Shown here: in pieces, positions 33,006 to 45,302 of the stretch
Position numbering within the stretch: the first letter of the stretch is position 1
Layout of the letters: each line of letters begins with the position of its first letter
Source of the DNA: Boesenbergia rotunda
Taxonomy: Eukaryota > Streptophyta > Magnoliopsida > Zingiberales > Zingiberaceae
Assembly: GCA_024364735.1 (NCBI GenBank)
Contig: JAGFNQ010008264.1
Span: 1-64,000, forward strand
Length of the DNA stretch: 64,000 nucleotides
Reading direction: 5' to 3'
Made by a program: the position numbers and the translations under genes
The notes under the pieces: generated by a model
The model's input: the letters and a program-made list of their open reading frames with translations, nothing else
The model's database searches: none
Told to the model about the DNA's origin: nothing

Positions 33006-33744
33006 AGAAGGTGTAAAAAATGGAACCATTCAGTGGAAGCACACCGACAGCACTGCAAACTGAATCAAAATAGCCACTGTCAAAAAAATCTCCAAAGGAT
33101 AGAATTTTCAAAATTATGAAATATCATAATAATTACCACTGTAGCGACCACCAACCTAGTCCCAAAATGCAAAAGCATTTGCAGGATCAATGCCAAACTT
33201 CTCCACAAGTTGTGATAACAAAATAAATTACTATGAGTTTGATAATAATGATACAAAGATTCCTGATATTTAGGTGGCATACCACGATAAAAAGATTCCT
33301 GATACTTAGGAGCTTGTCTAGAATGAATAGCACATAATTAAAAAAAACAAAAAGATGATACCATATCATAGCATGGAAGAAAATGGCAATTCAAAAAGTA
33401 CTATATCCTCCAGGTTCTTAGCAGGGTTGAAGTTTCTGAATCCTACACCCAGCTCGATGCATACTATCAGGAGCAATCAATCTTTATTCAGAGTGACTGC
33501 TAATGATCTTATGCATACACATATCAACTACAGAAGCTTCAACAATGCTAAGAACCTAATGCTTATGTATCTGTAAATCAGAAGCTTCCCCAGTAGTTTC
33601 CACCAAAATCTCTTCCTACGTGCGAGATGAAGGGGAGTGGCATAAGGCAAAGCCCCCTACTCCTCAGATCCTTCTCTTCCTCAATTCTGCTTTCCTGGTG
33701 CAATGAAAATGCCACAAATTTCATAATACATGTACTTCGATAGA

Positions 33745-34320
33745 TCAAACTTTGCGAGTGGTAGTTAATATCTGTACGTGATCATCGAAAGTGGGAGGTT
33801 GCTTCATGTTTCCTGAAGCACTGCTCGAGTACAGTGAGGTCAGAGTCTAGAAATAAAACAAAGGAATAAAACTCTCTCGATGAGAGAAATGGATTCTTTG
33901 TTCAAACAGTAGACACAGGGGACTAGTTAGGTTATACCTCAATTTGACTTTGCAAGAATCTGATGTAGCCAATTGCTTCTAGCAACACAGAGGCTGTATC
34001 AGTCTGTGAAGTTCATCAAAATCAACATGATGTGAGATTTTTCTTTACTGAATGAGCTTAAATTTCATGAACATAGGAATGTATTCAATACCTTCCCAAA
34101 AGGGGAAACAATCTGATGGAGTGCAGTTATTCTATCTCCTAATTTTTCCTTCCTCACCTAAAAGTAAAGAAGATTTCAGAATCTGCTTCTTACTTTAGTA
34201 CTCCAGTACTGAAGTTATAGAAGTGAACCTTCAACGTGGATTGAGCTGTGAAGGAGCTTTGAACCCTGGCCTTCTTGAGAGCTCCACCAGTTGCAGTGCT
34301 GTTGCACTTGAGAAAGGAGA
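33745..34320 (-). pseudogene. Captured bHLH transcription-factor fragment, four exons
   Basis: Exons (minus): about 34320-34229 (ALKKARVQSSFTAQSTLK), 34157-34092 (VRKEKLGDRITALHQIVSPFGK), 34003-33938 (TDTASVLLEAIGYIRFLQSQIE) and 33846-33745 with stop TGA. All borders are GT/AG, exons 2 and 3 are exactly 22 codons each, and the frame stays open. This is the C-terminal half of a plant bHLH of the bHLH68/bHLH110 type (subgroup from memory): basic region, helix 1, loop, helix 2. The long N-terminal region of such proteins is absent, so the piece alone lacks a start. The helix region seems undamaged, which is unusual for a captured fragment. Confidence 0.9.
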
Positions 34321-34484
34321 AGTCCAATTTGAAAATCTTCTCCGATTCATCATAAAAAAAACTAAACTCACATTACATAACCTATTTCATTGAATTTCTA
34401 ACATTTTTAATGCACATAGATAATTAATCTTCTTAGTAATGTTATTCCTACCACAGATGAGCTATCAGCTGGCTTAGTGCTATT

Positions 34485-34890
34485 GTGCCGAGACTTGTTG
34501 TTTGATGGTACCATCAAACACTTGGCACGCAGGAAACAAGGCAGTTAAATCTGCTCTTGTGGCACACTTGGCACGCAGGAAACAGAGGCAGCCAAGCACA
34601 AAATGATGATAAAACAAAACCATCAAACTGCTTATAAACAGAACGCAGGAAACTGAATTTGGCACGCAGATTTAACTGAAACACAAACAAGAGCAGGAAA
34701 CTGAATTTGGTACACTGTGCTTATCAACAAAAAGCAGGAAACTGCTGTAGTGCTTATAACATGTGCTTATAACATGTAAATGCTTATAAACAGAATGCAA
34801 ATTTATTTCTGTGTTTGATGGTACCATCAAACACTTGGCACGCAGGAAACAAGGCAGTTAAATCTGCTCTTGTGGCACACTACTGTAGCT
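34485..34890. repeat. Duplicated GTTTGATGGTACCATCAAAC segment
   Basis: A stretch of about 70 bp starting with the perfect palindrome GTTTGATGGTACCATCAAAC occurs at about 34499-34570 and 34811-34880. Shorter pieces (GGCACGCAGGAAAC, TGCTTATAAACAGAA) recur between them. Confidence 0.88.
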
Positions 34891-35053
34891 TCCAAACAGA
34901 ACCATCAAAATGATGAGAAAACAAAATAGCCGCAGCACCACGAAATACAACAGAAACATTGATCTATTAAATTTTGGTAACTTATGTTTATTCTCTTACA
35001 TTGAAAAAAACACAGAATCATCTAGAAATTGAACAATAAGAGATGTTGTGTAC

Positions 35054-36020
35054 CTTGCTAATTAGCTGACGACCGGACTCTATCAGTACATGAAAACCAA
35101 GAGTGCCCATCACAGAGGCAAACACCACTATGCCCTGAATGCAAACATAGATATTGAACACTTTTAGACATTGTTGCATTAACTAAATTTTGTTATGGTT
35201 GAAGAAGTTAAACATCATTGTAGAACTGAAAATCTTTTCTTAAATATTCAGACGAATTCTGTTAGCTACAATGCAGAGTTATAATAGCAATAGAAACATG
35301 TCTAAAAGTTTTTCACGCTTAGAAATTGAAAGTGTTACCTACCACAGGCTGCATTCTGTTCTTGCCGATAGGTTAGCTACATTGGTTAGGTTTCTTCATC
35401 GCGTAAGCGGTAAACCAAAGTATAAATCCCGATAAGAGATCCAATAGAGAATCAAGAGTGGAAGCTATTACTGCCATGGACCTGCTTTCCACAGACGCAA
35501 GCACTTTCGATACAAATAGCACCAGGTTTACTATGTTTGAAACATTGATTGCCAGTCTTTCACTCTTGGCCAGTTTCTCCATCTCATCCTACAAAGATAA
35601 ATAACAACTTTCCAGTTTAAAAACAAAGATGGTTTTGGATCCAACAAAAGGAGAGAAAAAAGACAGGCATGCTTTTTCTGCAAAAATTTGGTAAATGATG
35701 TTTAATTAAGAATTTATACATCATCCATGAGTGCTAGCTAATATTGCATCTCATCCCAATCACATGCACAAGATAGAGAACAAGACAAAGATGATTACAG
35801 AGACATTTGCCACACCTCTGAAGGAGCAAGATAACTTGACATGTTCTCCATCTCACTGAATCCCTCCAGAAGCTTGCCTTGCTGCTCGTAGTACTTTGAG
35901 ATTTTACTTTGTTTACCTTGCCGGCAGCGAAAACTCGCTCATGCTAAGCCTCCAGTTCGCCCTGGCCGGCGTCGCCATCCCGGCGACTCGTCCTGCTACA
36001 GCAGCTCCACGTCCATCGAC
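35054..36020 (-). pseudogene. Captured metal tolerance protein (Mn-CDF) fragment
   Basis: Exons on the minus strand: about 36020-35925 (NWRLSMSEFSLPA), about 35893-35816 (KYYEQQGKLLEGFSEMENM), 35588-35343 (KLAKSERLAINVSN ... ASTLDSLLDLLSGFILWF) and 35134-35054 (GIVVFASVMGTLGFHVL). This is the N-terminal half of a plant MTP of the manganese group (MTP8-11 type), including the DSLLD metal-site motif in membrane helix 2. Splice sites of the last two exons are intact, with a 27-codon final exon. A stop stands after MKKPNQCS and the first two pieces are out of frame with each other. Later membrane helices and the cytosolic domain are absent. Confidence 0.9.
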
Positions 36021-39000
36021 CCGTAGAAGGCGATCGAGAGGGGGGCAGGGGTGGGGGGCAGAGATCGAAAGGAAAAGGGAGCAAGCGTTGTCTTTATAAA
36101 CCAATCCTCCGTTCCATTATCAATCGATGGATCTCCGGAACCCATCTCGATCCTTCGGGCGATCGCGTAGGGGGAGGGTCGATCGAGCAGGGAGTGAGGG
36201 CACGTTGGTGGAGGTGCGCTGGTTGGAGGCACTCGCGTAGGTGGAGGGGCGATCGAGCAGGGAGCGAGGGAGAAAGAAAGATTAGGGTTCGCGCATGAGG
36301 GTGGAGATGAAAAGGAGGGGCGACGCGCGCGTTAAGGTTCGCGTGGTGCGATTTAGGGTTCGCGCTGCGATTTGGAGTATCGGCGCTGTAATTTTTTTAG
36401 AGGGATCGGAAGGAGCAGGTTTCGTTCGCGCGGTTAATTGAAAATTTTAATTAAACAAATTAAATATATAATGTATTTTAATAAAAAAAATATTTAGATT
36501 TATAAGGACATTTATAAAATGTGTCATGATAAAAGGTCTAATCAGATATTTTATTTATAAAATTAATCTGTTTTAATAAGTGTCATTATAATTAATTTAT
36601 AATGACATTTACTATTAAGTGTCATAAAATAAATGTCACAATAGGTCATTTTTCTTGTAGTACCATGGACGATTCAGCTGGGATAATCGCCAACTTATAT
36701 GAGTCGCTTCCCAAGGTAAAATTATTGTCTTTTCTTATTACAATTATTTTCTCTTCTGACCCTTATTATTCGTTGTGGTAGATCACTTCCGACTTCCTTC
36801 TCCTGGGTCGCCGCCTGTCCTCCGAGCAGGAAACTGAAGCCATGTGCCAACAAGTCACTGAAATAGAGGCGGAGGATTTTCGGGCTCGCGAGGAAGGTCG
36901 AATGCAAGCAGAGGTTAGCAGGGGTCTCCGAGTTAAGGCGAAGCACTACCTGGATAGCCTACTGGCCTCCGAGTCGTCCTTGCATGGCATGCTCCATCGG
37001 GAAAGGCTCCTGTCGGAGAAAGCGATGGCGCTCTCGATGGAGGTGAGTCAATTAACTCAGGAAAACGGGTGACTCCAAGCTCAGGAGGCAAAGCTGTCAA
37101 GCAATGTCCGCCTCTTGGAGTCGTCAACCGAGGCCCTCACTAGTCAGATTAAGGAGCAGGCAGACCAGCTAACAAGCAAGGGGCAATTATACAAGATATC
37201 CAATTGATTAAATTAAATAAATTAGTACTGATTAATTAAGGTAAGGAAAGTAATTAATATTAGTTGATTAATCTTTAATCTTAATTACAGGTAGAAGATT
37301 GATTAATCAGATTAACTAATTAAATGAAGTGATCAATTCATTAGGATTATATGTTAATTATATTTGGAGAGTATAGATTACCATGTTTTAGTGTTATTAG
37401 CAAATTAATTTAGTAGTTTAATCAAGTGGATGACTAATTAAGGTATGAATTTATGACATGAGTAACTAAGATAATTAAGATATAATGAAATTGATTATAA
37501 ATTAATTTGGTATAAATTAATTAATTAGATGATCGAGAGTTGGGTATTGAAATCCCTTGAGTTAGGATAAAAAGGGGCTTAGTGATGTTTAAGGTTAGAT
37601 CCTAAATATGTTTAGTAATTAAGTTGGTTATTTTATTAAATGTATAAATAGCTAAATTATGCCCTTGACACAGAACTCTGATTCGGACTCATACGGTTGA
37701 TCGTGAGGGTTACTTGGATACATGCTATATCTAAGGCGGGTACTTCTTGCTTGTTTTAATAGTTTTGCTTATCTTTAAATGCATGGTTGTTTGTTTATCT
37801 GAGTAGGTCGATTTATCTTAAATATAATCCTCTTATTTTCTTGCTTGATATTTATTTTATACTTGACCTTTGGGTAGAACTTCAAAATGTTTAGTTATAC
37901 AGTCTCAATCTCTTGGCTTCTGATCTAAATAGTACCACGTGTACGCTTGTACTATAGAATAATCATTTGACCTATCTAGAATTTGGTTGACATTAACTAA
38001 CCCTACCCAGTAGATTAGTGCATGTTTATTTACCTTGGTGTTAATTGTATTTTTCATATCGTATTGTTTGCTTAGTTTTGGTTTAATTGAGGTTGTGTAT
38101 ATTAGTGGCATGCATCATAACATTGTTTACATGCCGACGACACTAGCTCTCTTGTGGTCGAGACGTGTCGTCGGTTATATTTTCCTGTTAAGCCACGCTC
38201 AGTTGGAGTTGTGTGCAAACAGTTCATACTCCCCAGGTGTTTAGAGTCCCCACAGGTGTTTCGGGGGGTTTTATAGCTATAGGTATTTTGGCTTTTCATT
38301 CAGGGCCACAAATATTGTGGTGTATTTACATAGCCACAGGTGTTTGGCGCTTGTATCTTGTCCACTCAACCTACCCAATGTAGCGATGGTTGGTTTGTGT
38401 ACAATGCAGGTCATGACATTATGCGCATATTGTGCATTATGCATTTGTTTGTGTTTGCTACACTTGTTTGAGCTATGATTGTTGTATTTGATTGACATGC
38501 ATACACAGTTATGATTTGCATTTATTATATGATATGGATTTGTTCGGCAGTATTAGTAGTTTATTGAGGTATTAAGGGGATTTTTGATCTTGCCCCTACA
38601 TGTTAAATGGTTTTCAGGTATGTTTTATTCGTACAGATGCATTTGGTTTATATTTCTTTATTCCAGAGACTGTATACCCTTGTTTCTTTATGCTTGTTCT
38701 ATCCTTTTATATATCATACATTTATCCATTCATATACCCGCAGAGTTCCTCCCGAAACTGACCACCCCTTGTTCTCCTTTTTGTTTTAGGAAGTTGATAC
38801 CGGTGTCTCATGCTGCCAGAAGAAGATCCACCTGCTAGTCCCTGTTTGAGTATTTTTACTAGCTTTGTACCTTTTATAGTCTTCTTATCGTACTTGTTCG
38901 CTCCAGTCTTGGTTTTCATTTTGGAATGTGTTAGGTTTTCTCTATGGACGTATATTTGTTTACTTCCGTTGGATTTTGATTTGTCGCATTCGTTTTACGG

Positions 39001-39113
39001 AGAATTACTAATTCTATTTATTATGTATTATGTAAATTATTTATCTGTGTGGTTATATTTGTGTGAATACCAGCCGAGTGTGGCTAAGCTTATTTATTAT
39101 GTGTGGAGATGTG

Positions 39114-42100
39114 TGTTTGGGATTGATGGACCGGCTAGAGGGGGTGAATAGCACATTGCCCCCAATGCATCGATTACTTCCTACAGGTGCTAGCGTGCGC
39201 AAGCGGAAATGCAAACTACAAATGAAAACAATCGCTAACATAAACCATTTATGTGGCTCGAAGATAAGGCTCCTACTCCACGGCTATCCGTAAGGTGGAC
39301 GATCCCTATCTGTTGGTGGATTAGTCTCCGGAAGACCTCTGGTTAGCTCGTGTCGCTCCTTGTGGGTGGAGAAACCTCACCACAACCTTGACAACACTCC
39401 TGAGCACAAAGACTACTAATTGGTCTTTAACCAAAGCCAATTTCATTAACCCTAGCCATCCAAATCGAGGTCCCTTAAATAAAGCTTATGGCTGAACTAG
39501 CCGTTTCCAATCAACTGATGCCAACATCAATCGACTGGTTCGAACCGAATCCGAACGTTACAGCCCAACGTTCGAATTCTCAGCTGACACCAGTCGACTA
39601 CACAGAAGATCAGTCGACTGATCTTTCTGTGTCAACTACCAGTCGATTGATCCCAGACCAGTCGATTGGTCAAACCCTAATCCTAGGGTTTCCCTATCCG
39701 AGTACAATTCACTTGCACTCGGACCCTCATGACTCAGCTGACTCTTCCTTTGCAATCTCGACCTATTGCCTTCAAGCCTTATTCGACTTTAGCTCTTGTC
39801 CCTCGAATGCATATAAGCCCGCGGCTCGTCCTCATGTCATCCTTCGTGTATGCCTTAAAGTGTGCTTCCCTCGTCTCATCGTTTCTGCCTTGTCTGTTAG
39901 TGATATGAGAGAAGTGTCCTAAGGCAATCGCCTTATGATTGTAAATATTTATTTCAATAAATGATAATTCACTATTTGAGTATACATGTTTGTGTATTTG
40001 ATTGGGATCTTAAACTCATCTACTGAATGTCCGCCATACAGTTCACAGCATAAGAGAATTTGTGATGGGATCACAACTAGTGATTATCTCTAAATGTGCA
40101 AATGTGAAGTGTTGGAAATATCCCTAGTCGATGAATTGATAAATACGGACATTATCAGTTCTGTTGAGACTAGCATGGGTTATTCTCTATTCAGCTGATT
40201 CTCACTGGCTGGTGACATTGGGATGTCCGGAGATAAACATGGATGCTAGTTAAGGGAACTAGTTCATTGGAGTGACTAGCTGTAAGACTTCATATGGGAA
40301 TCTACATGTAGATATGTCAATGAAGATCTTGCTGTGGCTTAAGTGCGATGTTCCTTTGACTTGCGGTGTTCAAGTCATCTTGGTCATAGAGACTTATACT
40401 TTGACATCTTAAGCAAGCATCTCCAAGGAGGTGTGGACCTAGGATGATCGGGTATAAGCCGAAGTGCCCGAAGATGTTTGAACAGCCTACAAAGGATTCA
40501 CCACTCCTTGCGAGGAGATGTATACCCAGGCCTATCGTCGGATTGTTACTCAAAGCCTCTGGCCAGAGCATATCATGTTTAGAGTGAGAGTCTCTAAAAT
40601 ACATGAGAGTAATTAAAAATCCAAAGGACGAGTAAGACATTACTTGGGCTAGGTGTGACGTAGTCAGCCTAGTGGGGACTGACACCATTGACCGTGTCCT
40701 GAACCAAGTGGGTATAAGGTGGTGAAGGGAATGAGGCACGATTCATTAGAGCTGCTGAAGGGTTTCAGAATAATTTCTTCTGAGGTCAAACCGTTGATCT
40801 TTCGATTAATTGGGGATCATGATTTACTACTAGGTGCCACTCATGATCGTTCTATAATTAGTTAATTATAGACGGCCAACATAAATCGAAAGCCTATTTA
40901 GTCACACGCACTACGAGTAATCCGAGGGATTTAAAACGAGTTGAAAATTGGATTTTTCGATCAAGAGAAATAAGTCGAATCTGAGTTAGTCAGAGGCGCA
41001 ATGGAAGCTAAAAATGGCTAAGTCTTTTGAAGGCTTTTTGGGCGAATTAAATGAGTTTAATTCGCGGCGGTTCGGGTTGGTTTGGCCGGCCAAAGAGGGT
41101 GCCAAAACCCCCTTTGGTGGCCGGCCACAATAAGAGGAGAAAACCAATTAATTTTGGTTTAATTAATAAGATAAATCCAGCGCGATTTATTTTATAAATT
41201 ATGGATAAATAAATTTGTATAAAAAAATTTATTCTTTTTTTGAAAGATTAAAATAATCCATGAATTGGTTTATTTTAATTTTATAAAATCAATTATGAAT
41301 TGATTTTTCCATAATAAGAAAGTTTATAAATTTCTTATAAAATTTATTCTATAATTTAAAGAGAAGAAAATTTATTTTATTATAAATTAGTTATAATAAA
41401 ACTTGGTTTAAACGGAATAATTCATAAGAATTTATAAGATAAATTTCATGATAATTAATTAGTTTTATTATAAAGTTAGTTATAATAAAATTCATAAGAG
41501 AATTTATAGGATAAATTTCTTATGATAACTAATTTGTTTTATTATAAATTAGTTATAATAAAACTAGGCTTAAACGGAATAAGCAATAAGAAAATTTATA
41601 AGATAAATTTCTTATAACTAATTCTGTTAATTCCGTTAATTCGGTTTAGAGGGAGACTTAGCAAAGGAGTTGCTACTATATAAAGGAACCAAAGGCTAGC
41701 CCTTAATCCCAATCAAAAGATTAATTATTCTCTCCCTCTCTCTCTTAATCTCTCCTCTCCTCCTTCTTCCTCTCTTCCCTTAGGGCCGGCGCCCACCCAT
41801 TCTTGGAGTCCTAGGGCCGGCGCCCACTTGGTGGCTTAGGGCCGGCGCAAACTCTATCCAAGGTGGTGGTTGCTAGCCGTGAGCATTGAAGAAGAAGGAG
41901 AACCCGAACACGAAGAAGAAAAGCGGATAGCGACTCCTCTCTTCCCGGAATTCGATTCCGTTACTTCGTTGGTTAGTTTTTCTAATTTTTCTCTTAATCT
42001 TCTAGTTGTGCCTTCCGAGAATCTAGTAGTTCTCGTCGGCACAAAACTCATGACTTTGCGAAGTCATCCCGAAGAGAACTCGGCGTGGACGCGAATAGAG

Positions 42101-42558
42101 GCGAAGCTTCCAAGGGACGCTACGGTTGGATCTCGTCCCTTTCTTCGAGTTACGCAAGGTATAAAAGTAAATTAGTTTACTTTTCCGCAAACTTTTATTT
42201 TATGATTATGTCGATACACTATAAGGTTGCATGCTAGATACGAAGTTAAAATAATTTAGGAAATTATTTTATGCAAATTCTTCCGCTGCACGTAAAAATT
42301 TAAAATTTTACGAACTCGTATCCTCGTCGACATGCACCCGGTCCCAACATTGTCCACGGTCCCTCGGATGCATACAAGCTCACGACTCGTCTCCTCATGC
42401 AATCTTTCACCAGACCCGAAGTCGTCCAGCTAAGTCTATGTGTATCTTGCAAACCTGCACCTTCAAATACACATATTAAACACAAGGGTAAACCTAACTT
42501 AAACCCTTTGCCCAAACATCAAAATACATGGTCCCACGGGCCATAGATTACTTTAGCA
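39114..42558 (-). repeat. Sirevirus F 3' LTR, broken by solo LTR B2
   Basis: Pieces 39114-39894 and 42355-42558 match the 5' LTR at 47609-48558 in order, including the lines with GGTGGATTAGTC and the CAGTCGACTG palindromes. Terminal bases are TGTTTGGGATTG at 39114 and TTTAGCA at 42558; the partner ends TTCAACA, so this copy has point changes at its border. Confidence 0.9.
39895..42349 (+). mobile_element. Solo LTR B2 (copia-type), complete
   Basis: It starts TGTTAGTGATATG and ends CCGGTCCCAACA, 2455 bp, with TSD TTGTC at 39890-39894 and 42350-42354. It is the uninterrupted partner of B1. TATA-like CTACTATATAAAGG is near 41672. The leader has GGGCCGGCGC three times, then TTCTCGTCGGCACAAAACTC. 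It proves the exact insertion point of CACTA #1 in B1. Confidence 0.95.
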
Positions 42559-43744
42559 AACTCTTCATTTTTGATGTTTGACAATACATTTAAGTTAGTT
42601 AAAACTAATAGCAAATAATAAATGCTAACCAATATTTGGAATTATGTTGTCAAGGCTTTACCTTAGACTTATACCGTTAATGCATATGTAATCATGCAAT
42701 ACAAACATGCATGGATCCTTTTACAAGGCATCCCCACAACTAAACTCCTCAATGAGTTAGGATTTTCATCAACAAGGACATTTTAAGAACTGATCCTAAG
42801 GCTCTTCCTACATTGGACTTACAAAAGCTTTTTAAGAACCTATCACAAGGTTCCCCCTTTGCCAATAAATGAGCAACAAAGTTTCCCCTTCACCTAAGCT
42901 CCCCCTTGACCTAGGATTTCTTGCATAGTTGTGTTTCGTTTCCCACTAAAACCTAACACTTCTCCCCCGTTGCCACACATCAAAATGGCTCCAATAATAT
43001 CCCAATTATTGGATTCTTTAACCTCTAATGACTATAAACATTGTGTATTAACCCCCCCATAAGATTGTACACAAGTTTACACTCATTTGGATATTTTTCG
43101 ACTTTGCTGAAAACAATTTCAGCCTATATCAGTCGACTGGGACAGTTACCAGTCGACTGACCTAGTCGAAAAACAACCTCACAGAATTATCAGTCGACTA
43201 CCCTCTACACCAGTCGACTGATACTTTGATATCAGTCTATTTCAGCATTTCTGACTCAAATTCAGAAATTCTCCAGAAATTCTATAAATCTTCAAAAATT
43301 CTCAAATTTTTTGGAGAAGTTTATGGTACCCGTGTCTACTTGGAAAAAACATTCAAAAATATATCTATCACCAATCCCAAGATTGACACAAAATCCAAAA
43401 CTATCTAAATTGTTCAATTAAACTTTAACCTAAAGTCCTAGTTTGGCCTCCTCTTGATGTATCTGCCCATACCAAACCACAATGGATCCCTAGAATTGGT
43501 TTATATAGCATCTATACATCAAAAACTAATTTTCAAGCAATATGACCCCAATGTCATATTTTCATGCATGACACTCAATTCCAATGTGTCTAATCCCTAG
43601 GATTGAGACTCAAATTCGTCTCCAAATCCTTTAGCACACTCCATGGTTCATCTAGACTTTTGAGAGAAATCCTCCCAAGATCCATTGACTATGGGTTCCA
43701 ACTTAACTCCTAGAGCTTCGACTTGAGCTCTTAGCCTTAGCCAC
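42559..43744 (-). other. Sirevirus F 3' interior with polypurine tracts and palindromes
   Basis: No gene is present. Minus-strand polypurine tracts (GGCAAAGGGGGAA, AACGGGGGAGAAG and similar) lie at about 42860, 42898 and 42965. CAGTCGACTG occurs four or more times at 43130-43230. The tract next to the LTR is weak (AAAAATGAAGAG). Confidence 0.75.
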
Positions 43745-45250
43745 CTACCTAGGTGACTCATCTATAATCACAAGGCCACACTGGTGTACCTCCGGTGACT
43801 TTTGACCTACAAACCTAACTTTTTTAACCTTGGACACCTTTTCCTTGGTTAAGTTCTTCTTTTTCCCTTTAAATGGCTTTCCTTTGCCATTCTTGGGTTT
43901 CCTCTTACTATAGTCATATGGCATCTTTGCATATGACTTTTCCATAACATTGGAGAACTTAGATCGGTATCCCAACCTTGATCTATTATTATTGGATTTT
44001 TGGCTACCCAATCCCATTCCTAAACCCTTAGATCCAATAGTGAATCTATTTAGGGTTTTCTCTAATTTCTCAAGCTTTACCCTCAAAGCTTGATTTGTCC
44101 TTTCTAGACTTCTAAACCTAGAATCGACATGTCCACCTTGGACATTCCTAGACCTACCCATTCTAGGCATGTGTCTCCCCTTCTTAGGATTATGTCTTGG
44201 TCCTTAAGTCTAATAGTTTTAGGTTTATCATGATGCATGAATTGCTTTGGGTTATGATCTACATTGTTAACCCTACTCCTATCATGATATTTAAAACCAT
44301 AATTATTCATGGATAGATAAGAAAAAATTTTCTTCACATGCATGGAGGAATTTGAATTCATTTTTAAATTAGGGATTACCTCCCTTACACTTGTAGCTCT
44401 CCCTTGATGTGAGATCTTCTTCTTCTCCTTCTCCCATTTTCTCAAATGCTCCAATTTTTTGAATTCTCCTTTCCTTGAGTATTTGATGTGGTAGTGTTCA
44501 AGCGCACCACACGTGAAGCAACGAATGTGTTTCTTCTCCTTCTTTTCCCTACAACTCATGTTAGAGTTCAAAGGAATTAACTTGGGTTTAGGGTTTACCT
44601 CATTTATCTTACCCAATGGATACTTGCCCATATAGTATCCCTTTTCATTACACCCAAAGTAAATTATGTGATCTTTGGATTTTGCCTTGGTGGAGGTGGA
44701 GACTTGTTCTTGCTCAGGTATTGGAGATGGTATCTCTTCCCCCTCAATCTTTGAAGTGGAAGCTTCTTCTATTTCTTCCTTACTTGAAGATGTGGATTGC
44801 TTATCCTCAATTCCCAATTCACTTGAGGAGGTGGATGGTTCTTCATCTTCTTTTCTCTCCTCTTCGGATGTTAAGCTCCTCTCCTCATCTGATTGTTCCT
44901 TCTCTTCCTCTTGGACCATTAAGCCCATCTCCTTGGGCTCTACTTCTTCTTCTTCTTCTCAAGAAGGATTTTCATTGTAACGACCCAACTTTTATCTACT
45001 AACTTAAGCTTTAAGTTACTACTACTTGGCTTCCCTTGACTTGCTCTAAATTTTTTTTTTTCTTCCTTCTCTTTTTTTTTCAAAAAAAACAAAACAACTT
45101 TCATTTTATTTGCTTTGCCAGGATTTGACCCCTAGATCTCTTAGTTGTAACACTAAAGCACTAACCAGCTGCTCTACACAGTTTCTCTTTAATGGTACCA
45201 GTCGACTGCTATTATACCAGTCGACTGGTGTCAGTCGACTGGTATATGGT

Positions 45251-45302
45251 CAGTCGACTGCCATATCGAACAGAAAGTTCTGTTCGATATGGCAGTCGAC
45301 TG
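45251..45302. repeat. Perfect 52-bp palindrome
   Basis: Two 25-base arms flank the spacer AG. Each arm consists of CAGTCGACTG followed by CCATATCGAACAGAA. Because the outer 10-mer is itself a palindrome, the site can fold as a long hairpin or as smaller nested ones. Confidence 0.97.

Larger units (their letters stand above)
31500..36662. mobile_element. CACTA-like transposon #2 with bHLH and MTP gene fragments
   Basis: The ends read GCCTATAAGAAAAAATG and, reversed, TACTACAAGAAAAATGACC, close to the common CACTACAAGAAA terminus but each with a changed base. Subterminal regions (31500-32100 and 36480-36662) are full of ATGACATT/AAGTGTCAT copies. It splits an otherwise continuous coding region. 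I could not confirm a 3-bp TSD. No transposase is visible. Cargo on the minus strand: LINE reverse transcriptase piece, bHLH gene piece, metal tolerance protein piece. Confidence 0.82.
29952..37188 (+). pseudogene. Antisense extra gene of Tat-type element (Transposase_28/gypsy-type domain), split by CACTA #2
   Basis: The gene runs against the direction of its element, as known for the antisense ORF of some Tat elements. It begins MGKEGNGTKE in a good context (CACCATGGGC). After a degenerate piece comes GQLEFGLRFPLPPFFMAISEY (about 30171) and KEWKERFFFIRLPE (about 30430), typical of the domain named putative gypsy-type transposon. An intron at about 30680-30744 has GTAAG/GCAG borders; the next exon starts GNIMLSRAMIKLL. 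CACTA #2 interrupts at 31500. It resumes at 36663 (ESLPK, intron, then ITSDFLLLGRRL) and ends in a coiled coil. Stops and a frameshift near 30380 and a TGA near 37070 show decay. Solo LTR G cuts it at 37188. Confidence 0.75.

Noticed and set aside
44616..45002. Plus-strand leucine-rich ORF
   Set aside because: It is the reverse strand of the acidic Glu/Ser-rich gag region of Sirevirus F.
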